DNA of 64,000 nucleotides from Sporosarcina sp. FSL K6-3457 (GTDB lineage Bacteria > Bacillota > Bacilli > Bacillales_A > Planococcaceae), in NCBI RefSeq assembly GCF_038007285.1, contig NZ_JBBOWX010000001.1, positions 558,001 through 622,000 of the forward strand. Reading direction: 5' to 3'. Made by a program: the position numbers and the translations under genes. This document shows, piece by piece, positions 43,213-50,524 of the stretch. The notes beneath the pieces were generated by a model. That model ran no database searches and was not told the origin of the DNA. It was given only the letters and a program-made list of their open reading frames with translations. Numbering within the stretch: position 1 is the first letter of the stretch; each line of letters begins with the position of its first letter.

Positions 43213-43940
43213 CGACGGTCCCCCTGCACAAATTGCTGTACTAATGCATTCGTCGATGATTTCAATAAGTCGCTATTGCCTGTCTCGATGACCTCGCCGT
43301 CCATCATCACCCAGGTAAAATCCCCAATCGAGATGGCCTGTTCTAGATTATGCGTGATCCAGATAATCGTTGTATCGTATTTATGGTTGATATTGACGAT
43401 TAATTGCTCAATTTCATACAATGAATTCCGGTCCAGTGCGGATGTAATCTCATCTAATAAAAGGATTTCAGATTGGTTGACGAGTGTACGGGCAATGGAT
43501 ACTTTTTGACGCTGTCCTCCGGATAAATCATCCGTCTTCCTATATAAAAAAGATTTCTCCAATCCGACATTATCTAAAATTCGGATAGCATCCTGTTCAG
43601 CTAATTTTTTGCCTTGAAGTTCGAGTGGCAATGCCAAATTGTGAAAGACGCTCCCTTTGATCATTGGGGCGCTTTGCAGTGCGATTCCGACTTGGCGGCG
43701 TAGCTTGATCGGGTCATAGGTAGAAATGGGTTTTGTGTGAATGAAAATATCTCCTGAAGTGGGAGATATCAAACCATTGCACAGTTTAAGCAGCGTCGTT
43801 TTCCCGGCGCCGGAAGGGCCAACAAGCGTTGTTATTTTTCCTTTTGGAAAGGAACCGGTAATCTTCTTTAAAATATGTATATCGTCAATCGAATAATTGA
43901 CCTCATGAAAGTGAATGGCAGGTTTATCTGAATTTGACAT
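43209..43940 (-). CDS. fetA: FetA-like ABC transporter ATPase
   Basis: A 243-residue ATPase with Walker A GPSGAGKTT, signature LSGGQRQKVSIART, Walker B EILLLDEITSALD (Ile in place of Pro) and switch His in WITHNLEQ. It partners the UPF0014 permease it overlaps (ATGA), the FetAB arrangement. The ATPase gene comes first in transcription. The start has AAGGAG upstream on the minus strand. A palindromic repeat (43960-44060) lies in its promoter region. Confidence 0.88.
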   Translation of the reverse strand: MSNSDKPAIHFHEVNYSIDDIHILKKITGSFPKGKITTLVGPSGAGKTTLLKLCNGLISPTSGDIFIHTKPISTYDPIKLRRQVGIALQSAPMIKGSVFHNLALPLELQGKKLAEQDAIRILDNVGLEKSFLYRKTDDLSGGQRQKVSIARTLVNQSEILLLDEITSALDRNSLYEIEQLIVNINHKYDTTIIWITHNLEQAISIGDFTWVMMDGEVIETGNSDLLKSSTNALVQQFVQGDRR

Positions 43941-43959
43941 GTAATTCTCCTTTATTACT

Positions 43960-44060
43960 TACTATATAAGTTGAATTAATTATTCTCCAGCTAATTGAAG
44001 TGAAGCCATGCATGCGGAAAACGTCTGCTCGTCGGATTATTTAATTCAATGTATATAGTA
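43960..44060. repeat. Inverted-repeat-flanked element, TTGAAYTTATGATT family (copy 2)
   Basis: Arms of about 20 bases, TACTATATAAGTTGAATTAA (43960-43979) and its near-perfect inverse (44041-44060), enclose about 60 bases with a TTCTCCAGC block. The same type of ends flank the copy at 59552. It has the build of a MITE, with no coding capacity. Confidence 0.65.
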
Positions 44061-44065
44061 AATAA

Positions 44066-44105
44066 AGAAAAAAGACAAGGGATTATAAATCTACCTTGTC
44101 TTTTT
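44066..44105. terminator. Terminator overlapping the 3' end of the AI-2E family gene
   Basis: An 11-bp stem (AAAAGACAAGG with CCTTGTCTTTT) includes the last codons of the minus-strand gene and gives TTTTTTC on the minus strand; it could also work in the other direction. Confidence 0.75.
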
Positions 44106-45114
44106 TATTGATAGGTTCCTTATCTGTGACGTCGAGAATATCCAGCAGGAACACAAACACTGGAATCCCGATAATCAATCCCCAAACGCCAAAGAAGTTT
44201 TGCGAAAAAATGAGCACGATGAATGTATAAAAAACAGGTAAATCTGTTTTCGAAGACATCAGCTTCGGGTTTAAAATATACGCTTCAATCGCATGAATGA
44301 TCATAATCGCCACCATCAAGTAAATGACAGTTAAGTATCCGCCAATCGTAAAACCAATGATGGTAAGAGGGACCAGAGAAATAATGACCCCTGCAACAGG
44401 GATAAGCCCTAAGAAGAAAATCATAATGGCCAATCCGATAATTTGTGGGAATCCAAGTATCATCAAAACAATGACTGATAAAACTGTATTCACGAGTGCA
44501 ATAATGAACTGAGCTTCTATTACTTTCCCAAATGTACGCGAAAACTTTTTCCCGAAGAATTCAATTTCATAATAGAACGGGGCAATTTTACTATTTTTAA
44601 ACTTGTTCGTGAATTCAATTAAACTTGGCTTTTCAAGAAGGAAAAACAAGCTTAAAATCAAAGCAATTAATACTTGTACACTCGTTTTACTAATATCTGT
44701 GAAGGACTTCAGTAAAAATGAAAATCCGTTTTCTAAATAGGCAGTTATTTTTTCGCTTGAGATTATAGATTCGATAAAACTAAGTAGCGGATTGTTATGT
44801 GTTGCTATAGAAAAGCTTGTAATTTGCTTAATAAGCTGGCTGATTTCCGTTGAAATAAGAGGTAAGTATTTAACAAGGCCGATTGTCAGAATACCAACAA
44901 TCGTTGTATAGAGCAGTATGACGAGTAGTTTACGATTTAATCGGACGCGTCCGATTGTAAATTCAACAAGTCGATTCATTAAAAACGAAAAAATGAAAGT
45001 TAATAAGATTAAATTCATCATACTTCTTACGCTGAAAAGAATGAAAATGATTAAAGCAAAAATAATGACTCGTTTGACTCCTTTTTTTTTGAATAATTCT
45101 GTTATCGCATCCAT
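44083..45114 (-). CDS. AI-2E family transporter (YtvI/YdbI-like membrane protein)
   Basis: A 343-residue integral membrane protein. Helices cluster at the N terminus (VKRVIIFALIIFILFSV, LILLTFIFSFLMNRL) and in the C-terminal half (IALVNTVLSVIVLMILGFPQ, IIFFLGLIPVAGVIISLVPL), with the family's GLIPVAGVIIS and GIPVFVFLLDIL motifs. Members include TqsA and Na+/H+ antiporter-like proteins; the true substrate is often unknown. It is a single gene with a terminator. The 460 bases after its start (45115-45574) hold repeats and the phnF promoter. Confidence 0.85.
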   Translation of the reverse strand: MDAITELFKKKGVKRVIIFALIIFILFSVRSMMNLILLTFIFSFLMNRLVEFTIGRVRLNRKLLVILLYTTIVGILTIGLVKYLPLISTEISQLIKQITSFSIATHNNPLLSFIESIISSEKITAYLENGFSFLLKSFTDISKTSVQVLIALILSLFFLLEKPSLIEFTNKFKNSKIAPFYYEIEFFGKKFSRTFGKVIEAQFIIALVNTVLSVIVLMILGFPQIIGLAIMIFFLGLIPVAGVIISLVPLTIIGFTIGGYLTVIYLMVAIMIIHAIEAYILNPKLMSSKTDLPVFYTFIVLIFSQNFFGVWGLIIGIPVFVFLLDILDVTDKEPINKKDKVDL

Positions 45115-45228
45115 ATAAAACAGTGCCCCTCATGTCCGATTTTTTATGTGAAAAATACATCGTAGTTCCTTTTCTAATAGTATCCACTTGTCTGATAAAG
45201 ATTACAAGCGAGAACTCTTTTATCTTCA

Positions 45229-45313
45229 TTCAGCAGAAGACTCCCACCTCCAAGGTGGCGAGATAAATGCGGTTTGGTTTACTTGTTAGGCGGGTGTTCA
45301 AACGCCTGCTGAA
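45229..45313 (+). repeat. Repeat family B, TTCAGCAGAAG element (long copy)
   Basis: Bounded by TTCAGCAG (45229-45236) and its inverse CTGCTGAA (45306-45313), with an inner CCACC/GGTGG hairpin. The left 40 bases recur at 46854 (CAGAAGTCTCCCACT) and, inverted, at 58801-58843 (TTCAGCATAAGTTCTCCACTT). No transposase is near. Confidence 0.6.
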
Positions 45314-45315
45314 CG

Positions 45316-45495
45316 GGGAGGAATGAAGTGCAATTCCTCCTTGATAAATCCTTCCCCGATGTCACAGATTTTTAGAGGAGCTTAAGAAGGCAACCTAAGT
45401 ACGCCGCGTCCTGCGGCAACGGTTGCATGACCCACGTCCTGTAGGCCCCGAGCTCGAAAAAAATCTGGACGCAATTACGCCAAGGCGTAATTGAT
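45316..45495 (+). repeat. Hairpin repeat family A with nested insertion, upstream of phnF
   Basis: Starts with a GAGGAATG/CATTCCTC-type hairpin (GAGGAATGAAGTGCAATTCC), continues CCGATGTCACAGATTTT, AGAGGAG, and ends AAATCTGGACGC plus the tail hairpin AATTACGCC/GGCGTAATT. The inner hairpin is replaced by about 80 bases with GCCGCGTCCTGCGGC and CCCACGTCCTGTAGGCC blocks, a module also found at 48690-48765. Confidence 0.75.
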
Positions 45496-45514
45496 TTGTC
45501 TATCGTACTTCATT

Positions 45515-45544
45515 TTGCACTTAAAAGTGTATAGTTATACTATA
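45515..45544 (+). promoter_or_regulatory. Candidate phnF promoter with GntR-type operator
   Basis: TTGCAC (45515-45520) and a TATACT/TACTAT -10 region lie 15-17 bases apart. The inverted repeat TATAGT-TAT-ACTATA (45530-45544) covers the -10, 31 bases before the ATG, as expected for autorepression by a HutC/PhnF-type regulator. Confidence 0.55.
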
Positions 45545-45574
45545 AACATTAAAGAGAATAGAAGGAGTTAGGGA

Positions 45575-46291
45575 ATGGCTGAACAAATTGAGCTAATGAT
45601 TATCGATGATTTGATTCAAGAGATTGTTCAAGGAAACTATCGAGCCAATGACCAATTTCCATCGGAAAATGAGCTTGCCGATCATTACGGAGTGCCGAGA
45701 ATAAAAGTGCGGAATGCTTTTTTGAAGTTGGAGGACATGGGTTATCTTTATTCAAAGCAAGGGAAGGGACGTTTTTTAAAGCCGAAACAGCGCCAGATTG
45801 AATTGCATTTGACCGGAAGCTCAAGTTTTAGTGAGAAAATGAAACAGGCTAACTATGAGCTGGAAACTCAAAATCTTGGTTGTGAAAAAATTGCCTATGA
45901 TCCAAAAATCTATATGAACTTGAATGTGCAGCAGGATGATGAAGTTTTTAAGATTTCTCGATTGCGAATCATCGATGGGGTACCGATCGCCCTTCATATT
46001 TCATATGTGGCGAAAAGTGTCTTCTCGCAGATTGAATACGATGGGGCCTGTATTGAGTCTATGTTTGCCTATTATGCAGAGCAGGGGTATAGCGATTTTA
46101 TGAGCAGCAAAAGTCATGTCAAAATTTCATTTCCTACTAATGTTGAACGTTCCCTTCTCGATTGTGCACGACTGGTACCACTATTTATCCTAGAGAGTGA
46201 TTGCATCGATGCCAAACAACATAATGTTCTTGAATATACAAAAATCATCTACTGCAGTGACTCGTTTACCTATGTCATTGCAGCTGAGTAA
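45575..46291 (+). CDS. phnF: GntR-family regulator of the phosphonate locus
   Basis: A 238-residue regulator of the HutC/PhnF branch. The winged helix is at about 8-70 (NDQFPSENELADHYGVPRIKVRNAFLKLEDMGYLYSKQGKGRF), and residues about 85-235 form the UTRA ligand domain. It precedes the C-P lyase genes and ends at its own terminator, so it is made separately from phnG onward. Its ligand would be a phosphonate or a pathway intermediate (inference). An inverted repeat over its own promoter suggests autorepression. GAAGGAG precedes the ATG. Confidence 0.87.
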   Translation: MAEQIELMIIDDLIQEIVQGNYRANDQFPSENELADHYGVPRIKVRNAFLKLEDMGYLYSKQGKGRFLKPKQRQIELHLTGSSSFSEKMKQANYELETQNLGCEKIAYDPKIYMNLNVQQDDEVFKISRLRIIDGVPIALHISYVAKSVFSQIEYDGACIESMFAYYAEQGYSDFMSSKSHVKISFPTNVERSLLDCARLVPLFILESDCIDAKQHNVLEYTKIIYCSDSFTYVIAAE

Positions 46292-46298
46292 ATCGAAA

Positions 46299-46333
46299 AG
46301 TCCTTGTCAATTCATTTGACGAAGGCTTTTTTT
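46299..46333 (+). terminator. Rho-independent terminator of phnF
   Basis: CCTTGTCAA pairs with TTGACGAAGG (one bulged G), then seven T residues. It separates phnF from phnG. Confidence 0.85.
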
Positions 46334-46334
46334 G

Positions 46335-46371
46335 TTAACGCGTATTTACATTCTTTAATAAACCCTTAACA
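46335..46371 (+). promoter_or_regulatory. Pho-box-like hexamer array upstream of phnG
   Basis: Four PhoP-like hexamers at near-helical spacing: TTAACG (46335), TTTACA (46345), TTAATA (46355), TTAACA (46366), i.e. steps of 10, 10 and 11. Bacillus PhoP binds direct repeats of TTHAHA-type hexamers about 11 bases apart. The array starts just after the phnF terminator and 50 bases before the phnG ATG. Confidence 0.55.
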
Positions 46372-46420
46372 CTATCTGACTTGGCAACAAGTTAACATGG
46401 GTTTGTGAAGGAGTGAGAGT

Positions 46421-46843
46421 ATGAATCGACGTAGACGGACGAAAATTCTCATTGATGGCTCGCGGCATTTTGCAAGAGAACGCGTGCATGAAATTGAGAG
46501 TGCTTATACTATCCATGTTTTAGCTGAACCACATCATGCGTTAACGATGATCAAGATGAGGGAAACAGCTAAGAAAACTCTTTTTTACCTTGGCGAGGTG
46601 CTTGTCACTGAAACAAAGGTACAAATCAATCAGTCATTCGGAGTCGGCATCGTTGTAGGGGATGAAGAAGAGTTATCCTATTGGTTAGCAGTCATCGATG
46701 CAGCGTACGAAGCGAATTTGGCCGAAACAAAAAAATGGACAGCGCTTTTTGAAGAGGAAGAACAACGCATCCGTGAAAATAAATTAACACAAGAAGCATC
46801 TCTCTTAAAAACAAAGGTGAATTTTGAAATGATGGACCTTTAA
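46421..46843 (+). CDS. phnG: C-P lyase subunit PhnG
   Basis: A 140-residue subunit of the PhnGHIJ core complex. The conserved N-terminal RRRTKIL and the central GEVLVTETKVQIN are family features, as is the C-terminal helical part. PhnG with PhnH, PhnI and PhnL makes the ribose-phosphonate triphosphate that PhnJ later cleaves. First gene of the catalytic operon; GAAGGAG precedes the ATG. A small repeat (46854-46892) sits between it and phnH. Confidence 0.92.
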   Translation: MNRRRRTKILIDGSRHFARERVHEIESAYTIHVLAEPHHALTMIKMRETAKKTLFYLGEVLVTETKVQINQSFGVGIVVGDEEELSYWLAVIDAAYEANLAETKKWTALFEEEEQRIRENKLTQEASLLKTKVNFEMMDL

Positions 46844-46853
46844 CTTAATTTTA

Positions 46854-46892
46854 CAGAAGTCTCCCACTCCTGTAAGTGGGCGCATTACGCAG
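46854..46892 (+). repeat. Repeat family B, short copy between phnG and phnH
   Basis: CAGAAGTCTCCCACT then a CCCACT/AGTGGG hairpin and GCGCATTACGCAGG, like the left part of the 45229 element. It lies inside the phn operon. Confidence 0.55.
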
Positions 46893-46930
46893 GGTTAATG
46901 GAATAGTTATCCATAGTTAGGAGTGAAATG

Positions 46931-47527
46931 ATGGTTATTGACGTAGTGCATAATACACAAGAGGTTTTTCGCACAATTCTCCACTGTATGTCGAGACCTG
47001 GAACGATTAAAAATATAGACGGCATAGGGAGCCGAATGGAGCAGTTGGAAAAGTGCCATCACGCAACGTTTCTTAGTGTAATGACCTTATTAGATGCAGA
47101 AGTAAGCTTTCATATAATCGGTGGAAATGCGGCTGTACTGGAAGAATTGTTTACAGCCTATACGTTGTCTACAGCAACTGACCTGGGCCAGGCTGATTAT
47201 ATATTTATACTACAAGATGCACAGCCACAAATGATACATGAGGTCTTCAGACGAGCTAAAAAGGGGACTTTAATGAATCCTCAGCAATCCGCAACAATCA
47301 TTATGGAGACGAAAAAGCTGTCAAATGACCCTCTTCTTACGATAAGAGGGCCAGGAATTGAGACGATGGAAAACGTACACATTGCTGAAAGTGAGTTGTG
47401 GAGGTTTGAAAGAGCAGAGGCCAACCAGGAATATCCGCTTGGTGTGGATATGATTTTGATCGACTGTCAAAGCAATATGATGTGTTTACCGAGAACAACA
47501 AAGTTTCAAGATTGTGAGGTGTCATAA
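46931..47527 (+). CDS. phnH: C-P lyase subunit PhnH
   Basis: A 198-residue subunit with the usual N-terminal HNTQEVFRTILHCMSRPGTI and a PLP-transferase-like fold lacking PLP residues. It is part of the PhnGHI nucleosidase/transferase step that replaces the adenine of ATP with phosphonate. ATG 46931 has better spacing from AGGAG than the ATG at 46928. It stops at 47527, directly against the GTG of phnI. Confidence 0.92.
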   Translation: MVIDVVHNTQEVFRTILHCMSRPGTIKNIDGIGSRMEQLEKCHHATFLSVMTLLDAEVSFHIIGGNAAVLEELFTAYTLSTATDLGQADYIFILQDAQPQMIHEVFRRAKKGTLMNPQQSATIIMETKKLSNDPLLTIRGPGIETMENVHIAESELWRFERAEANQEYPLGVDMILIDCQSNMMCLPRTTKFQDCEVS

Positions 47528-48625
47528 GTGGCTTATGTCGCGGTTAAAGGTGGAACAGAGGCGATTGAAGCTTCGATTCAACGGCTGACGTTTGAACGGA
47601 TTCGCTCTCAGGAACTATTGGAGATTAAGACAATTATGGCGACGATGCGAGGAATGGTCGATCAGGTGATGTCTGAAAGCAGTTTGTACTCAGAATTTTT
47701 AGCAGCTCTTGCTATTAAACAATCGGAGGCGAATATGGAGGAAGCTGTTTTTCTTTTGCGCGCACATCGCTCCACGTTGCCAAGGCTCTATTATACAAGG
47801 GTTGTTGAGACGGACACGATGGCAGTAGAGCGTAGAATATCAGCGAGTTTCAAGGATATTCCTGGCGGACAAATTTTAGGCGCATCCTATGATTATACAC
47901 ATCGTTTAATGGACTTTGATTTGATAGATGAATCGAAATCCGTAATGAAAGTATGGCTTGAACAATTTAAGAATGATGAAAAATCAGCTTCAGAGTCGTC
48001 TGATTTAACAGCATTGCCAAAAGTAGTCGATTATCTTCGACAAGAAAAATTGTTTGTTGAAGTGGAAGATGATGACACTGAACCGATTGATGTGACGAAA
48101 CAAAGCATTCAATTTCCAACGACACGCGGTGAAAGACTCCAAGTGTTGACAAGAGGACAAACGGGTGCTGTTACGTCGCTCGGTTATGCAGCTATTCGGG
48201 GATATGGCGCAGTCCATCCAACAGTTGGAGAACTGCGTGTCGGCAAGTTGCCTTTAACAATTAGCTATCCGACAGACCCAACAGATGATATTGACAATGA
48301 TTATTATATCGGTGAAATAAAGGTGACGGAAGTAGAGGCGTTCGTCCCGATTTCCACTCAAAAAGAAAATAATGTAGAAGAAATTGAGTTTGAGATAGGT
48401 TATGGAATTTGCTATGGACAGAACGAAACAAAGGCAATCGCTATGAGTATTTTAGATCAGAGCTTGGAGCTAGGCAGTGGGGTTCACCCAACCCAGGATG
48501 AGGAATTTGTTCTGTTGCATATCGATTCAGTCGAGTCGAGCGGGTTTATCTCTCATTTGAAATTACCGCATTACGTTACGTTTCAATCCAAGCTTGATAG
48601 TATGCGAAAAATAAGAAAAGCGTAG
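47528..48625 (+). CDS. phnI: C-P lyase subunit PhnI
   Basis: A 365-residue subunit, close to E. coli PhnI (354), with conserved AVKGGTEAI at the N terminus, RAHRSTLPRLYYTR and PGGQILGASYDYTHRLMDF in the middle. It provides the nucleosidase/phosphonate-transfer activity with PhnG, PhnH and PhnL. Start is GTG immediately after the phnH stop with GAGGTG upstream. A 185-base structured insert separates it from phnJ. Confidence 0.95.
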   Translation: MAYVAVKGGTEAIEASIQRLTFERIRSQELLEIKTIMATMRGMVDQVMSESSLYSEFLAALAIKQSEANMEEAVFLLRAHRSTLPRLYYTRVVETDTMAVERRISASFKDIPGGQILGASYDYTHRLMDFDLIDESKSVMKVWLEQFKNDEKSASESSDLTALPKVVDYLRQEKLFVEVEDDDTEPIDVTKQSIQFPTTRGERLQVLTRGQTGAVTSLGYAAIRGYGAVHPTVGELRVGKLPLTISYPTDPTDDIDNDYYIGEIKVTEVEAFVPISTQKENNVEEIEFEIGYGICYGQNETKAIAMSILDQSLELGSGVHPTQDEEFVLLHIDSVESSGFISHLKLPHYVTFQSKLDSMRKIRKA

Positions 48626-48777
48626 GGCGCCGCTTAGATGCGACAGGCATAAGACGGATTGGCTATTAAGGAACACAGTCTAAGAGCGCCGCGTCCTGCG
48701 GCAACAAAGAGGGATGCAGTTCAATCCCTCTCCACTGTGTAACTCACATCCTGTGAGCCTCCGAGCATCTGGCGCCC
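48625..48777 (+). repeat. Multi-hairpin element between phnI and phnJ
   Basis: Outer arms GGGCGCC (48625-48631) and GGCGCCC (48771-48777), each beside AGATGC/GCATCT. Inside are further inverted repeats: AACACAGT with ACTGTGT, GCCGCGTCCTGCGGC, GAGGGATG with CAATCCCTC, CTCACATCCTGTGAG. The GCCGCGTCCTGCGGCAAC and CA(C/T)(A/G)TCCTGT blocks are shared with the nested part of the 45316 element. The whole gap 48626-48810 has no gene. Confidence 0.75.
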
Positions 48778-48810
48778 GGAGACTAGACAGAAAAAGGAGT
48801 CTGAAAAATA

Positions 48811-49683
48811 ATGCAGTTGCAAACTCATTTCGCTTTATTTGACGAAGGTTCAAAAAAAGAAATACGCAGAGCCATTTTAAAAGCGGTCGCTATTCCAGGT
48901 TACCAAGTGCCATTTGCATCAAGAGAAATGCCGATTGCACGCGGTTGGGGAACGGGTGGACTTCAAATTACATTGTCGATTATCGGCAAACAAGATGTGC
49001 TGAAAGTCATCGACCAAGGTTCCGATGAATCGGTTAATGCAGTGAATATTAAGAAACTCGTCAACAAAACGACGGGAGTTGAGACGACAATTGAAACGAG
49101 TGAAGCAACGATTATCCAATCAAGGCACCGAATACCTGAAGTACCGCTAACCGAAAAACAAATTATGGTGCTGCAAGTTCCAATTCCCGAACCGTTGCGT
49201 TGGGTGGAGCCGAGTGAATTTAAAACGAAAAAGTTGCATGCTGAAAATGATTATAGTGGAGCATGGTTACTATTGTTTGAGCAAATTATGAAGTACGGAA
49301 AAACAGTTACAAATGCGGATCACCCTGTATTCGTACATGACCGTTATGTCATGGCACCGAGTCCGATTCCGCGTTTCGATAATACGAAGATGCATCAATC
49401 GGAAGCATTGATATTACTCGGAGCTGGGCGAGAAAAGAAGATTTATGCAGTGCCGCCATATACAAACGTGAATTCTTTGGCATTTGAAGATCATCCATTT
49501 GAAGTGGAATCGTTCGATGGAAAGCATTGTCACTTATGTCATGCGGCAACTGTTTTTATGGATGAATTGATCAACCAGGAAACAGGTGAGTCTTATTACC
49601 AATGTAATGACACGAGCTATTGTCTTGCCAAGTTGAATGAACAGGAACACATGCCGGAGGTGGTAATTGAACATGCAAGATAA
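48811..49683 (+). CDS. phnJ: Carbon-phosphorus lyase PhnJ (radical SAM)
   Basis: The 290-residue catalytic enzyme, which uses an iron-sulfur cluster and SAM to split the C-P bond of ribose-1-phosphonate 5-phosphate, giving alkane and a 1,2-cyclic phosphate. The cysteines C240, C243, C265 and C271 (CHLC, then QCNDTSYC) match E. coli C241, C244, C266 and C272 one for one. Length agrees (281 in E. coli). AAAGGAG precedes the ATG. It overlaps phnK by 11 bases. Confidence 0.97.
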   Translation: MQLQTHFALFDEGSKKEIRRAILKAVAIPGYQVPFASREMPIARGWGTGGLQITLSIIGKQDVLKVIDQGSDESVNAVNIKKLVNKTTGVETTIETSEATIIQSRHRIPEVPLTEKQIMVLQVPIPEPLRWVEPSEFKTKKLHAENDYSGAWLLLFEQIMKYGKTVTNADHPVFVHDRYVMAPSPIPRFDNTKMHQSEALILLGAGREKKIYAVPPYTNVNSLAFEDHPFEVESFDGKHCHLCHAATVFMDELINQETGESYYQCNDTSYCLAKLNEQEHMPEVVIEHAR

Positions 49684-50512
49684 CCCCATCTTACAAGTAA
49701 AAAACCTGACAAAGCAATATGGTCCAGGGTGTTCGATTTGTACGAACGCCAACGAGGAAGTGCTAGAGAAAAATTATTGCCCGCATTGTCGAACAGTCTA
49801 TGCTTGCCGAGACATTTCATTTGATGTTTATAAAGGTGAAATTCTTGGCATTGTTGGTGAAAGTGGAAGCGGGAAATCGACAATGATGAAATGTCTCTAT
49901 TTCGATGAAAGTGTAACGAGTGGGGAAGGGTATATGCGTCCTTATCAAGGTGGGGTGACAAATGTATTTGAACAGTCATCCCAACAACAACGTTTTATCC
50001 GAAATACGATTCTCGGCATGGTGTATCAAAATCCGATGCTTGGACTAAAAATGGATTTTTCCTCTGTTGGTAATATTGCTGAAAAACTGATTGCAGCTGG
50101 CGATCGTAGCGTACATCGAATGGAAGCAAGAAGTAAAGAACTGCTTGAACATGTTCATATACCACTTGCGCGTATGAAGGATGAACCCAAAAAGTTTTCA
50201 GGTGGGATGCAGCAGCGTGTGCAAATTGCAAAAGCATTGTCCAATAATCCCCCTATTCTCTTATTGGACGAAGTGACGACGGGACTCGATTTGTCTGTAC
50301 AAGCAAGCGTTTTAGATTTGATTAAGAAAATTCAGCGAGAACTTGGCATCAGTATGGTTATTGTCTCTCATGATCTTGCCGTCATTCGGATGCTAGCCAA
50401 TCGTACGATTGTCATGCTCAATGGGAAGATTATCGAACAAGGCTTGACGGATCAGATTTTAGAAGATCCTCAACACGCCTATACGCAACAGCTTGTCTAT
50501 TCTTTAATTTAA
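49673..50512 (+). CDS. phnK: C-P lyase ABC-type ATPase PhnK with CxxC insertion
   Basis: About 279 residues, an ABC ATPase that docks on the C-P lyase core: Walker A GESGSGKST, signature FSGGMQQRVQIAKAL, Walker B LLLDEVTTGLD. Between the first strands and the P-loop there is an extra segment with C20, C23, C36 and C39 (CSIC and CPHC), like a zinc ribbon, absent from E. coli PhnK. ATG 49673 has the better spacing to GGAGGTGG; TTG 49667 is the alternative. It overlaps phnJ. Confidence 0.93.
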   Translation: MQDNPILQVKNLTKQYGPGCSICTNANEEVLEKNYCPHCRTVYACRDISFDVYKGEILGIVGESGSGKSTMMKCLYFDESVTSGEGYMRPYQGGVTNVFEQSSQQQRFIRNTILGMVYQNPMLGLKMDFSSVGNIAEKLIAAGDRSVHRMEARSKELLEHVHIPLARMKDEPKKFSGGMQQRVQIAKALSNNPPILLLDEVTTGLDLSVQASVLDLIKKIQRELGISMVIVSHDLAVIRMLANRTIVMLNGKIIEQGLTDQILEDPQHAYTQQLVYSLI

Positions 50513-50524
50513 TGGAGTGATCAT

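Noticed and set aside
45229..45313. An IS200/IS605 remnant
   Set aside because: Hairpins and repeats recall such ends, but no tnpA or tnpB fragment is found in any frame nearby.
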